This document shows, one piece after another, positions 8,797-17,677 of a stretch of 64,000 bases of DNA. The notes under the pieces are model-generated. The model had not been told where the DNA came from and ran no database searches. It saw nothing but the letters and a program-made list of their open reading frames with translations. The position numbers were made by a program, and so were the translations under genes. The stretch spans positions 496,001 to 560,000 of the forward strand of contig NZ_JBLBVL010000001.1 in the NCBI RefSeq assembly GCF_047250365.1, read 5' to 3'. The DNA is from Thaumasiovibrio sp047250365. Its GTDB lineage: Bacteria > Pseudomonadota > Gammaproteobacteria > Enterobacterales > Vibrionaceae. Numbering within the stretch: the stretch's first letter is position 1; each line of letters opens with the position of its first letter.

Positions 8797-9907
8797 TGCT
8801 TTATTTGCCGCCTGTAGCTCAATCTCTGTTGCTGCTTCTTCGCTTCCTGAATGGGTGAATGTTTCAGGTTTTGCGTCTGTCGCTGCAGCAAAAAGTGATA
8901 ACGCCACCCCATACTATTACACTCGAGATATTGGTGATGAATGGTGCTTTGACTGCGACACAACCTTAGGGATACAGCTCGACCTCTACCCTACCGACTG
9001 GCTACACTTCTCTGTGCAAGGGGTTAAACGACCCAGCGATCACTTTCGCGACCCTGAATTAGAGTGGGCTTATGTGGCCGTCAACCCAACCGATACATTT
9101 CAGCTGCGCGCAGGCCGACTACGTTCGCCTATGTTCATGTACTCGCAGGTTGTTTTTGTCAATCAAGCCTACCCGTGGATCCGCTTACCCGCTGAGGTCT
9201 ATGATACAACGGCAGGCTTCACTCGATTTGAAGCGATTGACGCCCTAATTAATGTCGAACTCAGTGACCAACTATTTGCTGACATCCAACCCTATATTGC
9301 GTTTCCTTCAAAGATAAATGGCAATGAAGTGAATCAATTGAAATTTGATGTAGACGTTAAAGAAGTTTATGGACTGAGAATTGACCTTGAAGGCGTGAAC
9401 TGGGGGCTATACGTTAACTACTTTAAAAGCCGCGTCGATATTTCAACGGTAGAGCGTTACGCGATCCCCGGCCTTCCGCCGCAAATACCGCCACAACAAC
9501 TCGCCTTTGCGATAAACACTGATACATGGTCCTATGGGGCCAAAGTGGACATTGATGACTGGACACTGATGTTTGAAGCCACAACAGCGGAAGGATCGAG
9601 CTGGGGCGCCTATGCATCCGCCATTTATCACTACAATGACTGGTCTCCTTACATCGTGTATGGCAAGCGCCTACCTAGTGATGCGGAAGGCGTTAGCGTC
9701 GACAAATCTGATAGCCTTAGCTTAGGCCTACGCTATGATATAAAACCTAACCTTTCAATTATTGGCGAGTGGCACTATACACGGGTTCCCGATATCAAAT
9801 ACCGTGGTAGTTTTACCCACCCTCCTTCATTTACGGGTCAACCGGGGCTCAGTGATAACTCTGCGACTATCTTCTCTCTCGGATTAAGTTATAGCTTTTC
9901 ACTTTAA
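8774..9907 (+). CDS. Outer-membrane beta-barrel, porin-like
   Basis: A 377-residue protein with a signal peptide (MSYMKFASALFAACSSISVAAS) and alternating amphipathic strands ending SATIFSLGLSYSFSL, with a terminal aromatic/hydrophobic pattern typical of barrels recognised by the BAM complex. Landmarks are WVNVSGFASV, LGIQLDLYPTDWLHFSVQG, LEWAYVAVNPTDTFQLRAGRLRSPMFMYS, and GLRYDIKPNLSIIGEWHYTR near the end, all porin-like. A perfect AGGAGG lies 6 nt before the ATG at 8774, inside the end of the upstream PstS-like gene, which it overlaps by 23 nt. Likely an outer-membrane channel working with that periplasmic protein. Substrate unknown. Confidence 0.8.
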   Translation: MSYMKFASALFAACSSISVAASSLPEWVNVSGFASVAAAKSDNATPYYYTRDIGDEWCFDCDTTLGIQLDLYPTDWLHFSVQGVKRPSDHFRDPELEWAYVAVNPTDTFQLRAGRLRSPMFMYSQVVFVNQAYPWIRLPAEVYDTTAGFTRFEAIDALINVELSDQLFADIQPYIAFPSKINGNEVNQLKFDVDVKEVYGLRIDLEGVNWGLYVNYFKSRVDISTVERYAIPGLPPQIPPQQLAFAINTDTWSYGAKVDIDDWTLMFEATTAEGSSWGAYASAIYHYNDWSPYIVYGKRLPSDAEGVSVDKSDSLSLGLRYDIKPNLSIIGEWHYTRVPDIKYRGSFTHPPSFTGQPGLSDNSATIFSLGLSYSFSL

Positions 9908-10033
9908 TCACACTTTCATCACATCACATAATTGAGTCTATTCTCAGTACGTATAAATTGGTGTAAAATCGTGCGCATAAAATAAAGTCGCCACAAAACA
10001 CTACATTATATACAAATTTGTGATATAAATGCC

Positions 10034-10049
10034 CCGCAAACGATTGCGC
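10034..10049. promoter_or_regulatory. PurR-like operator upstream of fhs
   Basis: CCGCAAACGATTGCGC is an almost perfect copy of the PurR palindrome aCGCAAACGTTTGCGt, with one mismatch in the 14-bp core. It is 92 nt before the fhs start. PurR represses purine and one-carbon genes in gammaproteobacteria, and Fhs makes 10-formyl-THF used twice in purine synthesis, so the placement makes sense. Confidence 0.75.
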
Positions 10050-10125
10050 GAGCAGTGAATGCTCAATTACTCGCCAATTTACGTGTTTATCTCACTACGC
10101 AGTTCCATAAAGGATAGTGACCCCA

Positions 10126-11880
10126 ATGAAAAGTGACATCCAGATTTGCCAAGACGCCACCCTCCTTCCGATCGAAGATATCGCTCAACAGCACGGTATT
10201 CTTGCCGAAGACTTAACCCCACAAGGGACATTCAAAGCGAAAGTTAAGACGTCGATAATCCAACGCCTTAACGATCGCCCTGAAGGGAAACTGGTCGTTG
10301 TAACAGCAATTACACCGACTCCGCTAGGCGAAGGTAAAACCGTAACCACATTGGGGTTAGCGCAGGGACTTAAAAAAATCGGAAAATCGGTATCAGCTTG
10401 TATTCGACAACCATCAATGGGCCCGGTATTTGGTGTTAAAGGTGGGGCTGCTGGTGGTGGATACAGCCAAGTTGCGCCAATGGAACAACTCAATTTGCAC
10501 CTAACCGGTGACATTCATGCTGTTACCGCTGCCCACAATTTGGCAGCAGCAGCACTTGATGCGCGTCTTTATCACGAGCAACGTCACGGCTATGACGAGT
10601 TTGAACAAAAAACTGGCCTCAAAGCACTTAAGATCGATATCAATCGCATTGTATGGAAACGTGTTATTGATCATAATGATCGCAGCTTACGCATGATCAC
10701 CATTGGTAAGAATGCCCCGAATAAAACGATCAATGGGGTTGAACGAGAAGACGGCTTTGATATTTCAGCCGCTTCTGAGTTGATGGCCATTTTAGCCTTA
10801 GCTAACGATCTTAAAGATATGCGTCAACGTATTGGCAAAGTTGTATTAGCGTACAACCTTGATGGACAACCTGTAACCGCAGAAGATCTGCAGGTAGCGG
10901 GCGCGATGGCTGTCACAATGCGAGATGCGATTGAGCCTACACTAATGCAAACTCTCGAAGGAGTTCCTACCTTTATTCACGCTGGGCCATTTGCAAATAT
11001 CGCCCATGGCAACTCATCAGTGATAGCCGATCGTATTGCCCTTAGACTCGGTGAATACACCATCACTGAAGGTGGCTTCGGATCTGATATGGGCTTTGAA
11101 AAAGCGTGCAACATCAAAGCACAGCAAGCACAGCGTGGCCCAGATTGTGCCGTTGTCGTTGCAACACTACGTGGCTTAAAAGCCAACTCTGGTCTTTACG
11201 ACCTTCGCCCAGGTCAGCCTCTACCAGAAGCCATTTTTGCCCCTGATGAAGCAGCTTTGCTTGCCGGATTCGATAACCTCAAGTGGCACATTAACAACGC
11301 AGCTAAATATGGCGTACCTGTGGTGGTGGCGATCAACCGCTTCCCGCAAGATTGCGACAGTGAGTTAGCCACATTAGCGGCACTCATTAGAGAAATCGAG
11401 ACTAAAACACCGATTGAAGTCGCAGTCAGTGAAGCCTTTGCTAATGGCGGTGATGGCGCCGCTGCGCTCGCTAAAGCCGTTGATAAAGCATGTCAGGTTC
11501 CAGCTAACTTCAAACCTCTTTATTCACTTGAGCAAGATTTAGAAGCTAAGCTAAGTACCGTTGCTGAAGTTGGCTATGGCGCTGCCAATGTCGAGCTTAG
11601 CGATGTCGCTAAACAGCAGTTAGCACAATTTAAGGAACAAGGCTTCAACCATTTAGCGTTATGCATGGCAAAAACACCACTTTCAATAACCACAGACGCC
11701 AGTCAAAAAGGAGCGCCACGCGGGTTTACTGTACCTGTCCGTGAACTGCGCCTATGCGCTGGTGCTGGGTTTATTTATGCGTTATGTGGAAACGTAATGA
11801 CCATGCCTGGTTTACCAGAGAAGCCCGCATTCATGGCACTTGATCTGGATGATCAAGGTAATATTATTGGCCTCAGTTAA
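10126..11880 (+). CDS. fhs: Formate-tetrahydrofolate ligase
   Basis: A 584-residue enzyme that joins formate to tetrahydrofolate with ATP to give 10-formyl-THF. The P-loop-like TPLGEGKT is at about residues 65-72, and conserved blocks ACIRQPSMGPVFGVKGGAAGGGYSQV, GDIHAVTAAHNL and FVHAGPFANIAHGNSS-type (here FIHAGPFANIAHGNSS) are all present. I prefer the ATG at 10126 over the in-frame GTG at 10117, because the AAGGATAG ribosome site is only 2 nt from the GTG. E. coli lacks this gene; many Vibrionaceae have it. Position close to pflB/pflA suggests it recaptures formate. The PurR-like box upstream points to coordination with purine synthesis, and a long hairpin follows the stop. Confidence 0.96.
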   Translation: MKSDIQICQDATLLPIEDIAQQHGILAEDLTPQGTFKAKVKTSIIQRLNDRPEGKLVVVTAITPTPLGEGKTVTTLGLAQGLKKIGKSVSACIRQPSMGPVFGVKGGAAGGGYSQVAPMEQLNLHLTGDIHAVTAAHNLAAAALDARLYHEQRHGYDEFEQKTGLKALKIDINRIVWKRVIDHNDRSLRMITIGKNAPNKTINGVEREDGFDISAASELMAILALANDLKDMRQRIGKVVLAYNLDGQPVTAEDLQVAGAMAVTMRDAIEPTLMQTLEGVPTFIHAGPFANIAHGNSSVIADRIALRLGEYTITEGGFGSDMGFEKACNIKAQQAQRGPDCAVVVATLRGLKANSGLYDLRPGQPLPEAIFAPDEAALLAGFDNLKWHINNAAKYGVPVVVAINRFPQDCDSELATLAALIREIETKTPIEVAVSEAFANGGDGAAALAKAVDKACQVPANFKPLYSLEQDLEAKLSTVAEVGYGAANVELSDVAKQQLAQFKEQGFNHLALCMAKTPLSITTDASQKGAPRGFTVPVRELRLCAGAGFIYALCGNVMTMPGLPEKPAFMALDLDDQGNIIGLS

Positions 11881-11903
11881 GCCCTTACGCGTTAGGTAAT
11901 CAC

Positions 11904-11933
11904 TAAGACACTGAGGATAGCCTCAGTGTCTTA
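11904..11933. terminator. Long hairpin after fhs
   Basis: A 13-bp perfect stem (TAAGACACTGAGG with its complement) and a 4-nt ATAG loop, 23 nt after the fhs stop. There is no T tract, so it may be a transcript-stabilising hairpin or a Rho-assisted end, not a classical terminator. Confidence 0.7.
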
Positions 11934-12072
11934 AGAGACACACCGAAATCAAGCACAACAAGCCTACAATCAAGCCCCACCATACAGAAACACTTTGATA
12001 ATAATTTACTTCATTTCCGCTTACAAACTGGTAATCTAACTAGAAATCATAATACTAGTAAGGCTATTCATC

Positions 12073-12573
12073 ATGGAAATGACCAATGCTCAACGACTAA
12101 TTCTCTCAAACCAGTACTATTTGATGTCTAAGCTCACCCCAGAGCAGGCCGCAAAATATCGTCGTCTACAGCTCATTGTCGAAAGAGGCTATGGCTTACA
12201 AATGCGTGAGTTAGATAAGGATTTCGGGGAGCTTTCCGAAGAAAAATGCCGTACGATTATCGACTTTATGGAAATGCATCACGCCATGCAAGAGTCATAC
12301 AAAATGCTATCCGATAAGGATCAACACCACGTCGATTTACGACGCCTGCAGTTCCTAGGCTTCGATGCTGCGACTGAAGCTCAGCTTATGCACTACGTGC
12401 GCTTTTTAACTGAAGAAGAAGGCCTCTATCCTCAATTTGATAAATCAGAACATCATTTTAATAGTCAGGTGCCGCTGTTCGACAAATACCTACGCATGTT
12501 ACAAACTTGGCGCAACTGTCCTCGTCAGTACCACTTGAGTGCTACCGAGCTACAACAAATCATCAATGCCTAA
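12073..12573 (+). CDS. yfbU: YfbU family protein
   Basis: A 166-residue, mainly helical cytoplasmic protein of the YfbU family. The start MEMTNAQRLILSNQYYLMSKL and the block RRLQLIVERGYGLQMRELDKDFGELSEEKCRTIIDFMEMHHAMQES are diagnostic. In E. coli yfbU is close to yfbV-ackA-pta; the same neighbourhood is kept here within 15 kb. Its molecular function is not well established. It has its own short leader and a terminator 30 nt downstream. Confidence 0.93.
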   Translation: MEMTNAQRLILSNQYYLMSKLTPEQAAKYRRLQLIVERGYGLQMRELDKDFGELSEEKCRTIIDFMEMHHAMQESYKMLSDKDQHHVDLRRLQFLGFDAATEAQLMHYVRFLTEEEGLYPQFDKSEHHFNSQVPLFDKYLRMLQTWRNCPRQYHLSATELQQIINA

Positions 12574-12602
12574 ACAGAACGTTCTCATAAGGTTCAAATT
12601 TG

Positions 12603-12625
12603 AGGGGTTACTTTTGACCCCTTTT
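12603..12625 (+). terminator. Terminator of yfbU
   Basis: Stem AGGGGT / ACCCCT with an 8-nt loop, followed by a T tract (TTTT), 30 nt after the yfbU stop. Confidence 0.8.
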
Positions 12626-12725
12626 GCCTAAATGAACAAAAGTCATTCACTTATTGATGTAAAAACGCAGATCTCTGTACTGATTCACACTACAATGGCG
12701 CTAACTTATTATTAGGTAAGCGTAA

Positions 12726-15071
12726 ATGTCAGCCAGGCTTCAATCACCCAGAAATACAATCGGTAATCGACTAATACTGTCTGTTGGCTTTATTGCTGGA
12801 CTTGCAGTCAGTATCGGCATTATTGCCTTCGTGATATGGGAGATGCTCGATGATCGCGTTAACTTATTAGTTAACCAAAAACTCCCAACACTCACCACCA
12901 ACTACCAGCTAGAACATTACACCGCACAAATTCATACGCGCTTAAATGCCATTATCATTGCACAAGACCCTGACTCGCTACCTGAGTTTACCCAGCGTAT
13001 TGAGGCGCATTTTAATACGATCGATGGATTAGTCGATGTGAGTGGCGTCCAGCAAGACATTCCTATAGTAAAACAACGCTACGCTCGTGTTCAAAGTGAC
13101 ATTCAACATTTGATTCGGTTAAAAGGAAGGCAGCTTGAGTTTAATCGCACCCTAAATCAACTTGATGAACGTTTATTCAAGCTGAACCAAGGAGCGACCG
13201 CACGGCTTAACCAACTTCAATATGATATTGAGTCATATAAGCCGAGTTCGCATATCATCACGCAGGAGTATGGCCAGCTACAACGCCTCAATTATTATCA
13301 AACCCAACTATTTGCAGAGTTGCATATCGCCGTTCGACAAGCGATTGCTGACAACCCCACCTCAACCGCAGTAATCCGTTCGCTGAGGAGCAGTGTTGCG
13401 CGGCAAAGTACGTACTTCTCACATTACTCCTCTTTTCAACAATACAAAGAGACGCTCAGCCAGTTATTCGCACTGATCGATGACGAAGGCGTTTTTATGA
13501 AAACCCTTGAGCTATCGGCAGAAAACAGCACAGCCTTTGGCGACACCTATCAGACCATACAAAATCGGCTAGAACACATTGAAGATCTCCTATTAAGCTC
13601 AGTGGAAAAAATGGCACTAAGCATGACCACCCTCAACCAAGTGATATCGCAGATTATCACTGGTGGTAATATGGTCATCTTCATCATGATGTGTATTACC
13701 ATTTTCTCCGCAATTACCGTCGCTATTGATCTTATCAGCAAAGGGATTGTAAAACGGTTAAACCAGCTTAGTACCAACTTGATGATTGTTAATCAAGGCA
13801 ACCTAAGCAAGCCCGTGCGCATTGAAGGGGATGATGAGATAGCGGACATCGGTCACCATCTCGAAAAGTTTCGTAAACAGATGGTGGAAATAGAACAAAC
13901 CAATGCGCTGAACCTCATTAATCATACTCAGGCTAGCCTGATCACCTGCACAACCAATGGGTTAATCCAAACGATAAATCCTAGTGCAATGCGACTTTTC
14001 AGTTCTGGGCGTTCATTACACCAAGTCTACCTTTGGCATCTGTTTGACAAAAATATTATGCCGCGTCTCCGTGGCATTTTTTCACCGGATAGCAGCTTAC
14101 TGCGTCGAGGCGCAATGACGATGACATTTCAATTCAGTGCCTTTCAAAGTGAAAAATACTTACGCTTAGATTTTCGTCTCTTTGAGCAGAACCGCGATCA
14201 CAACGTTATTATCACCATTACCGATATTACTGAACAAGAGAAGACTGCACGTTGGTTAGAAAAAATGGTGCAAGAAAAGACCCACTCCTTGCTTGAGAAC
14301 AATGCCCAACTACAAAATGAAGTTGAGGAACGAAAGAAAACCGAACAGGTTCTACTCAACACTCAAAACGACCTACTACAAGCCGCCAAGATGGCAACAG
14401 TGGGCCAAACAATGACATCACTTGCTCATGAGCTAAATCAACCCTTATCTGCCATCAGCACTTACTTATACAGTTGCCAGCTTGCTATCGACAGTGAACA
14501 ATACAATCAGTTACCAAACCAATTGCAACGCATTAATGCAATGGTAGAAAGAATCAGTCAGCAAACAACCAACTTGCGCAACTTTTCTAAAAAGAATCAA
14601 GATAATGCAACCCTATCTCATGTCACGGCTTACCTCGCTGCCGAGCAAAGCTGGGCCATCGTTGAAAGCAGAGCACGTAATGCAAAAGTAAGTCTCAACA
14701 ACAACTTACCTAAAGATCTTGAGGTGATCGCAGATTTGGTTCAACTCGAGCAAGTTTTTGTCAATCTTATGGTAAATAGTATTGATGCTATCGCGAAGAA
14801 AAAGCGACGAACCATCGATATTAATCATATGCATACAAATAGCAGAACCACACTCATCGCCATTAGTGATACTGGCGATGGGTTCCAAAGTAATATTATC
14901 AATCAGCTGTTCACCCCATTTACCACAACAAAAGATGTGGGCCTCGGGTTAGGGTTAAACATTTGCCGCAATATCATGTCGCGGTTAAAAGGTAACATTT
15001 TTTTGGCATCCACTCTCGATGGTGGAGCCATGGTCGTATTGGAGTTATTTAACAATGATCTTGACGGATGA
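12726..15071 (+). CDS. Membrane sensor histidine kinase, PgtB-like
   Basis: A 781-residue kinase. Membrane segment 1 is at about residues 16-38; a long helical periplasmic sensor (about 39-310) without cysteines, resembling PgtB/TorS-type helical-bundle sensors, follows; membrane segment 2 is at about 311-335, then HAMP (about 336-395) and a PAS-like domain (about 395-505). A coiled coil precedes the HisKA domain, whose phosphorylated histidine is H568 in SLAHELNQPLSAIS. The HATPase domain closes with DTGDGF and the G2 motif GLGLGLNICRNIM. The LNQPL H-box is typical of DctB/PgtB kinases that partner NtrC-type regulators. The gene for its regulator overlaps its 3' end by 17 nt. The ligand is unknown; in Salmonella PgtB senses phosphoglycerate. 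Confidence 0.88.
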   Translation: MSARLQSPRNTIGNRLILSVGFIAGLAVSIGIIAFVIWEMLDDRVNLLVNQKLPTLTTNYQLEHYTAQIHTRLNAIIIAQDPDSLPEFTQRIEAHFNTIDGLVDVSGVQQDIPIVKQRYARVQSDIQHLIRLKGRQLEFNRTLNQLDERLFKLNQGATARLNQLQYDIESYKPSSHIITQEYGQLQRLNYYQTQLFAELHIAVRQAIADNPTSTAVIRSLRSSVARQSTYFSHYSSFQQYKETLSQLFALIDDEGVFMKTLELSAENSTAFGDTYQTIQNRLEHIEDLLLSSVEKMALSMTTLNQVISQIITGGNMVIFIMMCITIFSAITVAIDLISKGIVKRLNQLSTNLMIVNQGNLSKPVRIEGDDEIADIGHHLEKFRKQMVEIEQTNALNLINHTQASLITCTTNGLIQTINPSAMRLFSSGRSLHQVYLWHLFDKNIMPRLRGIFSPDSSLLRRGAMTMTFQFSAFQSEKYLRLDFRLFEQNRDHNVIITITDITEQEKTARWLEKMVQEKTHSLLENNAQLQNEVEERKKTEQVLLNTQNDLLQAAKMATVGQTMTSLAHELNQPLSAISTYLYSCQLAIDSEQYNQLPNQLQRINAMVERISQQTTNLRNFSKKNQDNATLSHVTAYLAAEQSWAIVESRARNAKVSLNNNLPKDLEVIADLVQLEQVFVNLMVNSIDAIAKKKRRTIDINHMHTNSRTTLIAISDTGDGFQSNIINQLFTPFTTTKDVGLGLGLNICRNIMSRLKGNIFLASTLDGGAMVVLELFNNDLDG

Positions 15072-16326
15072 CATTCAGGTTTTATTAATCGATGACGATA
15101 CTGATGTTCTTGATGCCTATCAAAACCTATTACAACTGTCTGGCTATAACACCCTAGCATGTGCCGATCCTACACAGGTTATTTCACTCCTGCCGGATAA
15201 TTGGCCTGGCGTCATTGTCAGCGATATGTACATGCCGGGTATCAATGGAATGGAACTACTCGACAAGCTGCAAAAGGTTGATGAAGAGCTTCCCGTTGTC
15301 ATTATTACTGGGCACGGAGATATCCCAATGGCGGTCGATGCCGTCAAACAAGGCGCCGTTGATTTTCTCACTAAACCATTACAGCCACCGGCATTATTAA
15401 AGAAATTGAAAGAGCTACTCGAGGTGCGTCGCAAACTAATACAACGCCGTTTAGCTATCAACAACAGTAACGATATCGTCCTAATCGGTGACACGCCGCC
15501 GATGCTGCACATCAATGCACAAATCCGCGAATTTTCAGTCAGCAACAAGGATATATTAATTGAAGGGGAGGCTGGCACTGGTCGCCAAACCGCAGCTCGT
15601 CTTATTCATCAAGAGAGCAAACAAAAACATCAACCGTTTGTCAGCATATCAGGGCAAACAGTGACCCACCTCGGTGTTATTCTACCGTCTATCAAACAGG
15701 CCACGCGTGGTACATTGCTGATTCATAATCCACAACTTATTCCAATCGAAACCCAGCGTTGGCTATCTCAAACATTATTAGAGAACGATCGATTGGGGCG
15801 TAAAGAGTGTCGAATCATTGCCGTCATCGATGGCGTTGCAGAACAAGATGTTGAGCAAAACAACCTCCTGCCCGAACTCTATTATTATCTCTCACAGTGC
15901 AAGATTACTATGCCCGCTATTCGGCACAGAACCAAGGACATAATCCCACTTTTCCGTCACTTTTTACGCCAGAGCTGCATTAAACTCAACAAGGAAGAGC
16001 CGATCATTGAAGATGCCTACCTAAAGCGATTACAGCAACATAACTGGCAAGGCAATGTATTAGAGATAAAAAATATCGCCGAGCTTTATGCTATCGGTAT
16101 CGTCAAACTGGCTGGCAACGAACGCACTCAACCCATAGAGCAACTGAGTAGCCCGCTCGATGATCTTGTCGACGGTTATGAGAAACAGGTGATTGAGGAT
16201 GCACTCTTTTTATTTTCTGGGCGTATTAATGAAGTGGCTGCCTATCTACAAGTCCCGCGCAAAAAACTCTATCTACGCATGAAAAAACATAACCTAGATA
16301 AAGCGGAATACAAAATCAGACCATAA
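15055..16326 (+). CDS. PgtA-like response regulator with degenerate AAA+ domain
   Basis: A 423-residue protein using the ATG at 15055, where the family match begins, 17 nt inside the kinase gene; GGAG lies about 12 nt upstream. The receiver domain is complete: acidic pocket D13-D15, phospho-acceptor D57, T85 and K107. The NtrC-like AAA+ domain is degraded: Walker A reads GEAGTGR (171-177) with Arg in place of the ATP-binding Lys, the Walker B position reads GTLLIHNPQ with no acidic pair, and the GAFTGA loop that contacts sigma-54 is missing. A Fis-type HTH is present at the C-terminus (about 370-415). It should therefore bind DNA but not remodel sigma-54 polymerase, as in Salmonella PgtA. Targets are unknown; the PstS-like/porin pair upstream is one candidate. 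Confidence 0.85.
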   Translation: MILTDDIQVLLIDDDTDVLDAYQNLLQLSGYNTLACADPTQVISLLPDNWPGVIVSDMYMPGINGMELLDKLQKVDEELPVVIITGHGDIPMAVDAVKQGAVDFLTKPLQPPALLKKLKELLEVRRKLIQRRLAINNSNDIVLIGDTPPMLHINAQIREFSVSNKDILIEGEAGTGRQTAARLIHQESKQKHQPFVSISGQTVTHLGVILPSIKQATRGTLLIHNPQLIPIETQRWLSQTLLENDRLGRKECRIIAVIDGVAEQDVEQNNLLPELYYYLSQCKITMPAIRHRTKDIIPLFRHFLRQSCIKLNKEEPIIEDAYLKRLQQHNWQGNVLEIKNIAELYAIGIVKLAGNERTQPIEQLSSPLDDLVDGYEKQVIEDALFLFSGRINEVAAYLQVPRKKLYLRMKKHNLDKAEYKIRP

Positions 16327-16339
16327 TACAATATAGAAC

Positions 16340-16370
16340 TGGCCACCGAGAGTTGATCTCTCTGTGGTCA
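16340..16370. terminator. Hairpin after the two-component genes
   Basis: A 13-position imperfect stem (TGGCCACCGAGAG with its complement, one mismatch) with a TTGAT loop, 14 nt after the regulator stop. No poly-T follows, so termination is probable but not certain. Confidence 0.55.
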
Positions 16371-16464
16371 AGTATCAAAACTGCCCCAACCTCATTTTTC
16401 CATTGCACCAAGACTAAGGAATTTGTACACTCGCCGCGAATTACACTAGCCGGTACCGTCGCTC

Positions 16465-17286
16465 ATGTCTTATCAATGCCCACTTTGTCAAAAAGCCCTC
16501 ATCCAGCAAACACACAGCTGGCAATGCAGTAACCATCATCAATTTGATATCGCTAAAGAGGGCTATGTTAATCTTCTTCCAGCGCACCATAAAAATTCCA
16601 AAAATCCCGGGGACAATAAAGAGATGATGCAGGCGCGGCGACTGTTTTTAGGCAGTGGTCACTACAGCCCATTAAAAGCAGCATTGCTCTCTCAATTGGA
16701 TAACAAGCTCACGCCAGATGCAACGTCTCTTCTCGATATTGGCTGTGGCGAAGGTTATTACACCACCAGCATGACCGAGTTAGCTAAGCACCGTGATGAC
16801 TTCGCTGTTTTTGGTCTGGATATATCAAAAGTGGCTGTACGTTATGCTGCTAAGCGCTATCCAGCCTGCTCATTTAGTGTGGCATCAAGTCATCGCTTAC
16901 CGTTTGCAGATCATACTCTCGATGCCATCATTAAAATATACGCCCCTTGTAAAAGTACTGAGCTGCTGCGTACGCTGAAACAGGATGGCCTGCTGGTTAC
17001 AGTGACACCAGCAGCACGGCACCTTTATCAACTGAAAGCGCTAATCTACGATGATGTTCTTCTTCACGATCCAGAGGTAGAGCAACTACCCGGCTTTGAA
17101 TTAATCGATCGTGAAGATATACACTACATGATGTCACTCGAGCCGACGATGGCCACGGCACTCTTGCAAATGACCCCATTCGCATGGCGAGCTAAAAAAA
17201 GTACATGGGCGACATTAGAACAATCCACCCATTTTGACTGCGAAGCACATTTTTGTATCCGCTTCTATCGACCAGCACTAACTTAA
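16465..17286 (+). CDS. rlmA: 23S rRNA (guanine-N1)-methyltransferase RlmA
   Basis: A 273-residue enzyme that methylates N1 of G745 in helix 35 of 23S rRNA. The zinc-binding N-terminus has C5, C8, C21 and H25, the same positions as in E. coli RlmA. A class I SAM-binding motif, LLDIGCGEGYYT, is at 89-100. The block EGYVNLLPAHHKNSKNPGDNKEM is a family signature. Monocistronic; the next gene starts 391 nt away behind its own control region. Confidence 0.95.
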   Translation: MSYQCPLCQKALIQQTHSWQCSNHHQFDIAKEGYVNLLPAHHKNSKNPGDNKEMMQARRLFLGSGHYSPLKAALLSQLDNKLTPDATSLLDIGCGEGYYTTSMTELAKHRDDFAVFGLDISKVAVRYAAKRYPACSFSVASSHRLPFADHTLDAIIKIYAPCKSTELLRTLKQDGLLVTVTPAARHLYQLKALIYDDVLLHDPEVEQLPGFELIDREDIHYMMSLEPTMATALLQMTPFAWRAKKSTWATLEQSTHFDCEAHFCIRFYRPALT

Positions 17287-17437
17287 CCTAGCCCCCAGCA
17301 ACAAGAGAAAGGGCTCAAATAACCACGCGTTATGGCCCATTCTCTTCTATCCTCCCTCTAACCCGCTTACTGACCACACAGCAAGGTGATGACAATTTCG
17401 CCAGCAACGGTTCTTTGTATCGACTAAAACACAATTG

Positions 17438-17455
17438 TGTTAATAATATTTTACA
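17438..17455. promoter_or_regulatory. TyrR-like box
   Basis: TGTTAATAATATTTTACA matches the TyrR box TGTAAA-N6-TTTACA at 11 of 12 informative positions. It suggests control by aromatic amino acids, which agrees with the TrpXYZ-like transporter downstream. Confidence 0.65.
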
Positions 17456-17584
17456 CCAGCAAGAACCTTATATTTAGTGTAAGATATTGACAATTACACA
17501 AAAATCAAAATCCAGCTTCTAATCTTATTCAATATACAGCTATAATGCCCAAACAAACGCTTACAATTAAATAACATTTATGTA

Positions 17585-17612
17585 CCTATTTAGCGCGTTT
17601 TGCGCTAAAAAG
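17585..17612. repeat. Inverted repeat in the transporter leader
   Basis: Arms of 12 nt (TTTAGCGC / GCGCTAAA core, 11 of 12 pairing) around a GTTTT loop, 66 nt before the start codon. It could be a leader hairpin in the mRNA or an operator. Confidence 0.7.
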
Positions 17613-17677
17613 GTAAGAATAAGACAACGATCATGCGATATAAATCGCTGAACTCAGTAGAAACATAGGAGTAATCA

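Larger units (their letters stand above)
17287..17677. other. 391-nt control region upstream of the TrpXYZ-type transporter
   Basis: Contains a TyrR-like box (17438-17455), a second weaker related stretch around 17482-17502 (GTGTAA to TTACAC), a strong inverted repeat at 17585-17612, and a short palindrome GCGATATAAATCGC at 17635-17648. An 11-codon frame starts at 17633 (MRYKSLNSVET) without a ribosome site, so I do not call it. No other gene is seen. Confidence 0.6.

Noticed and set aside
15144..15578. 144-codon minus-strand frame inside the PgtA-like gene
   Set aside because: Serine-rich antisense shadow of a clear receiver domain; no ribosome site.
17477..17502. Second TyrR box (GTGTAAG ... 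TTACAC)
   Set aside because: Half-site spacing is too wide for the TGTAAA-N6-TTTACA pattern and the right half at correct spacing is poor.
17633..17668. 11-codon leader peptide upstream of the TrpXYZ-like operon (attenuation)
   Set aside because: No ribosome site, no run of Trp/Tyr/Phe codons and no terminator/antiterminator pair follows.
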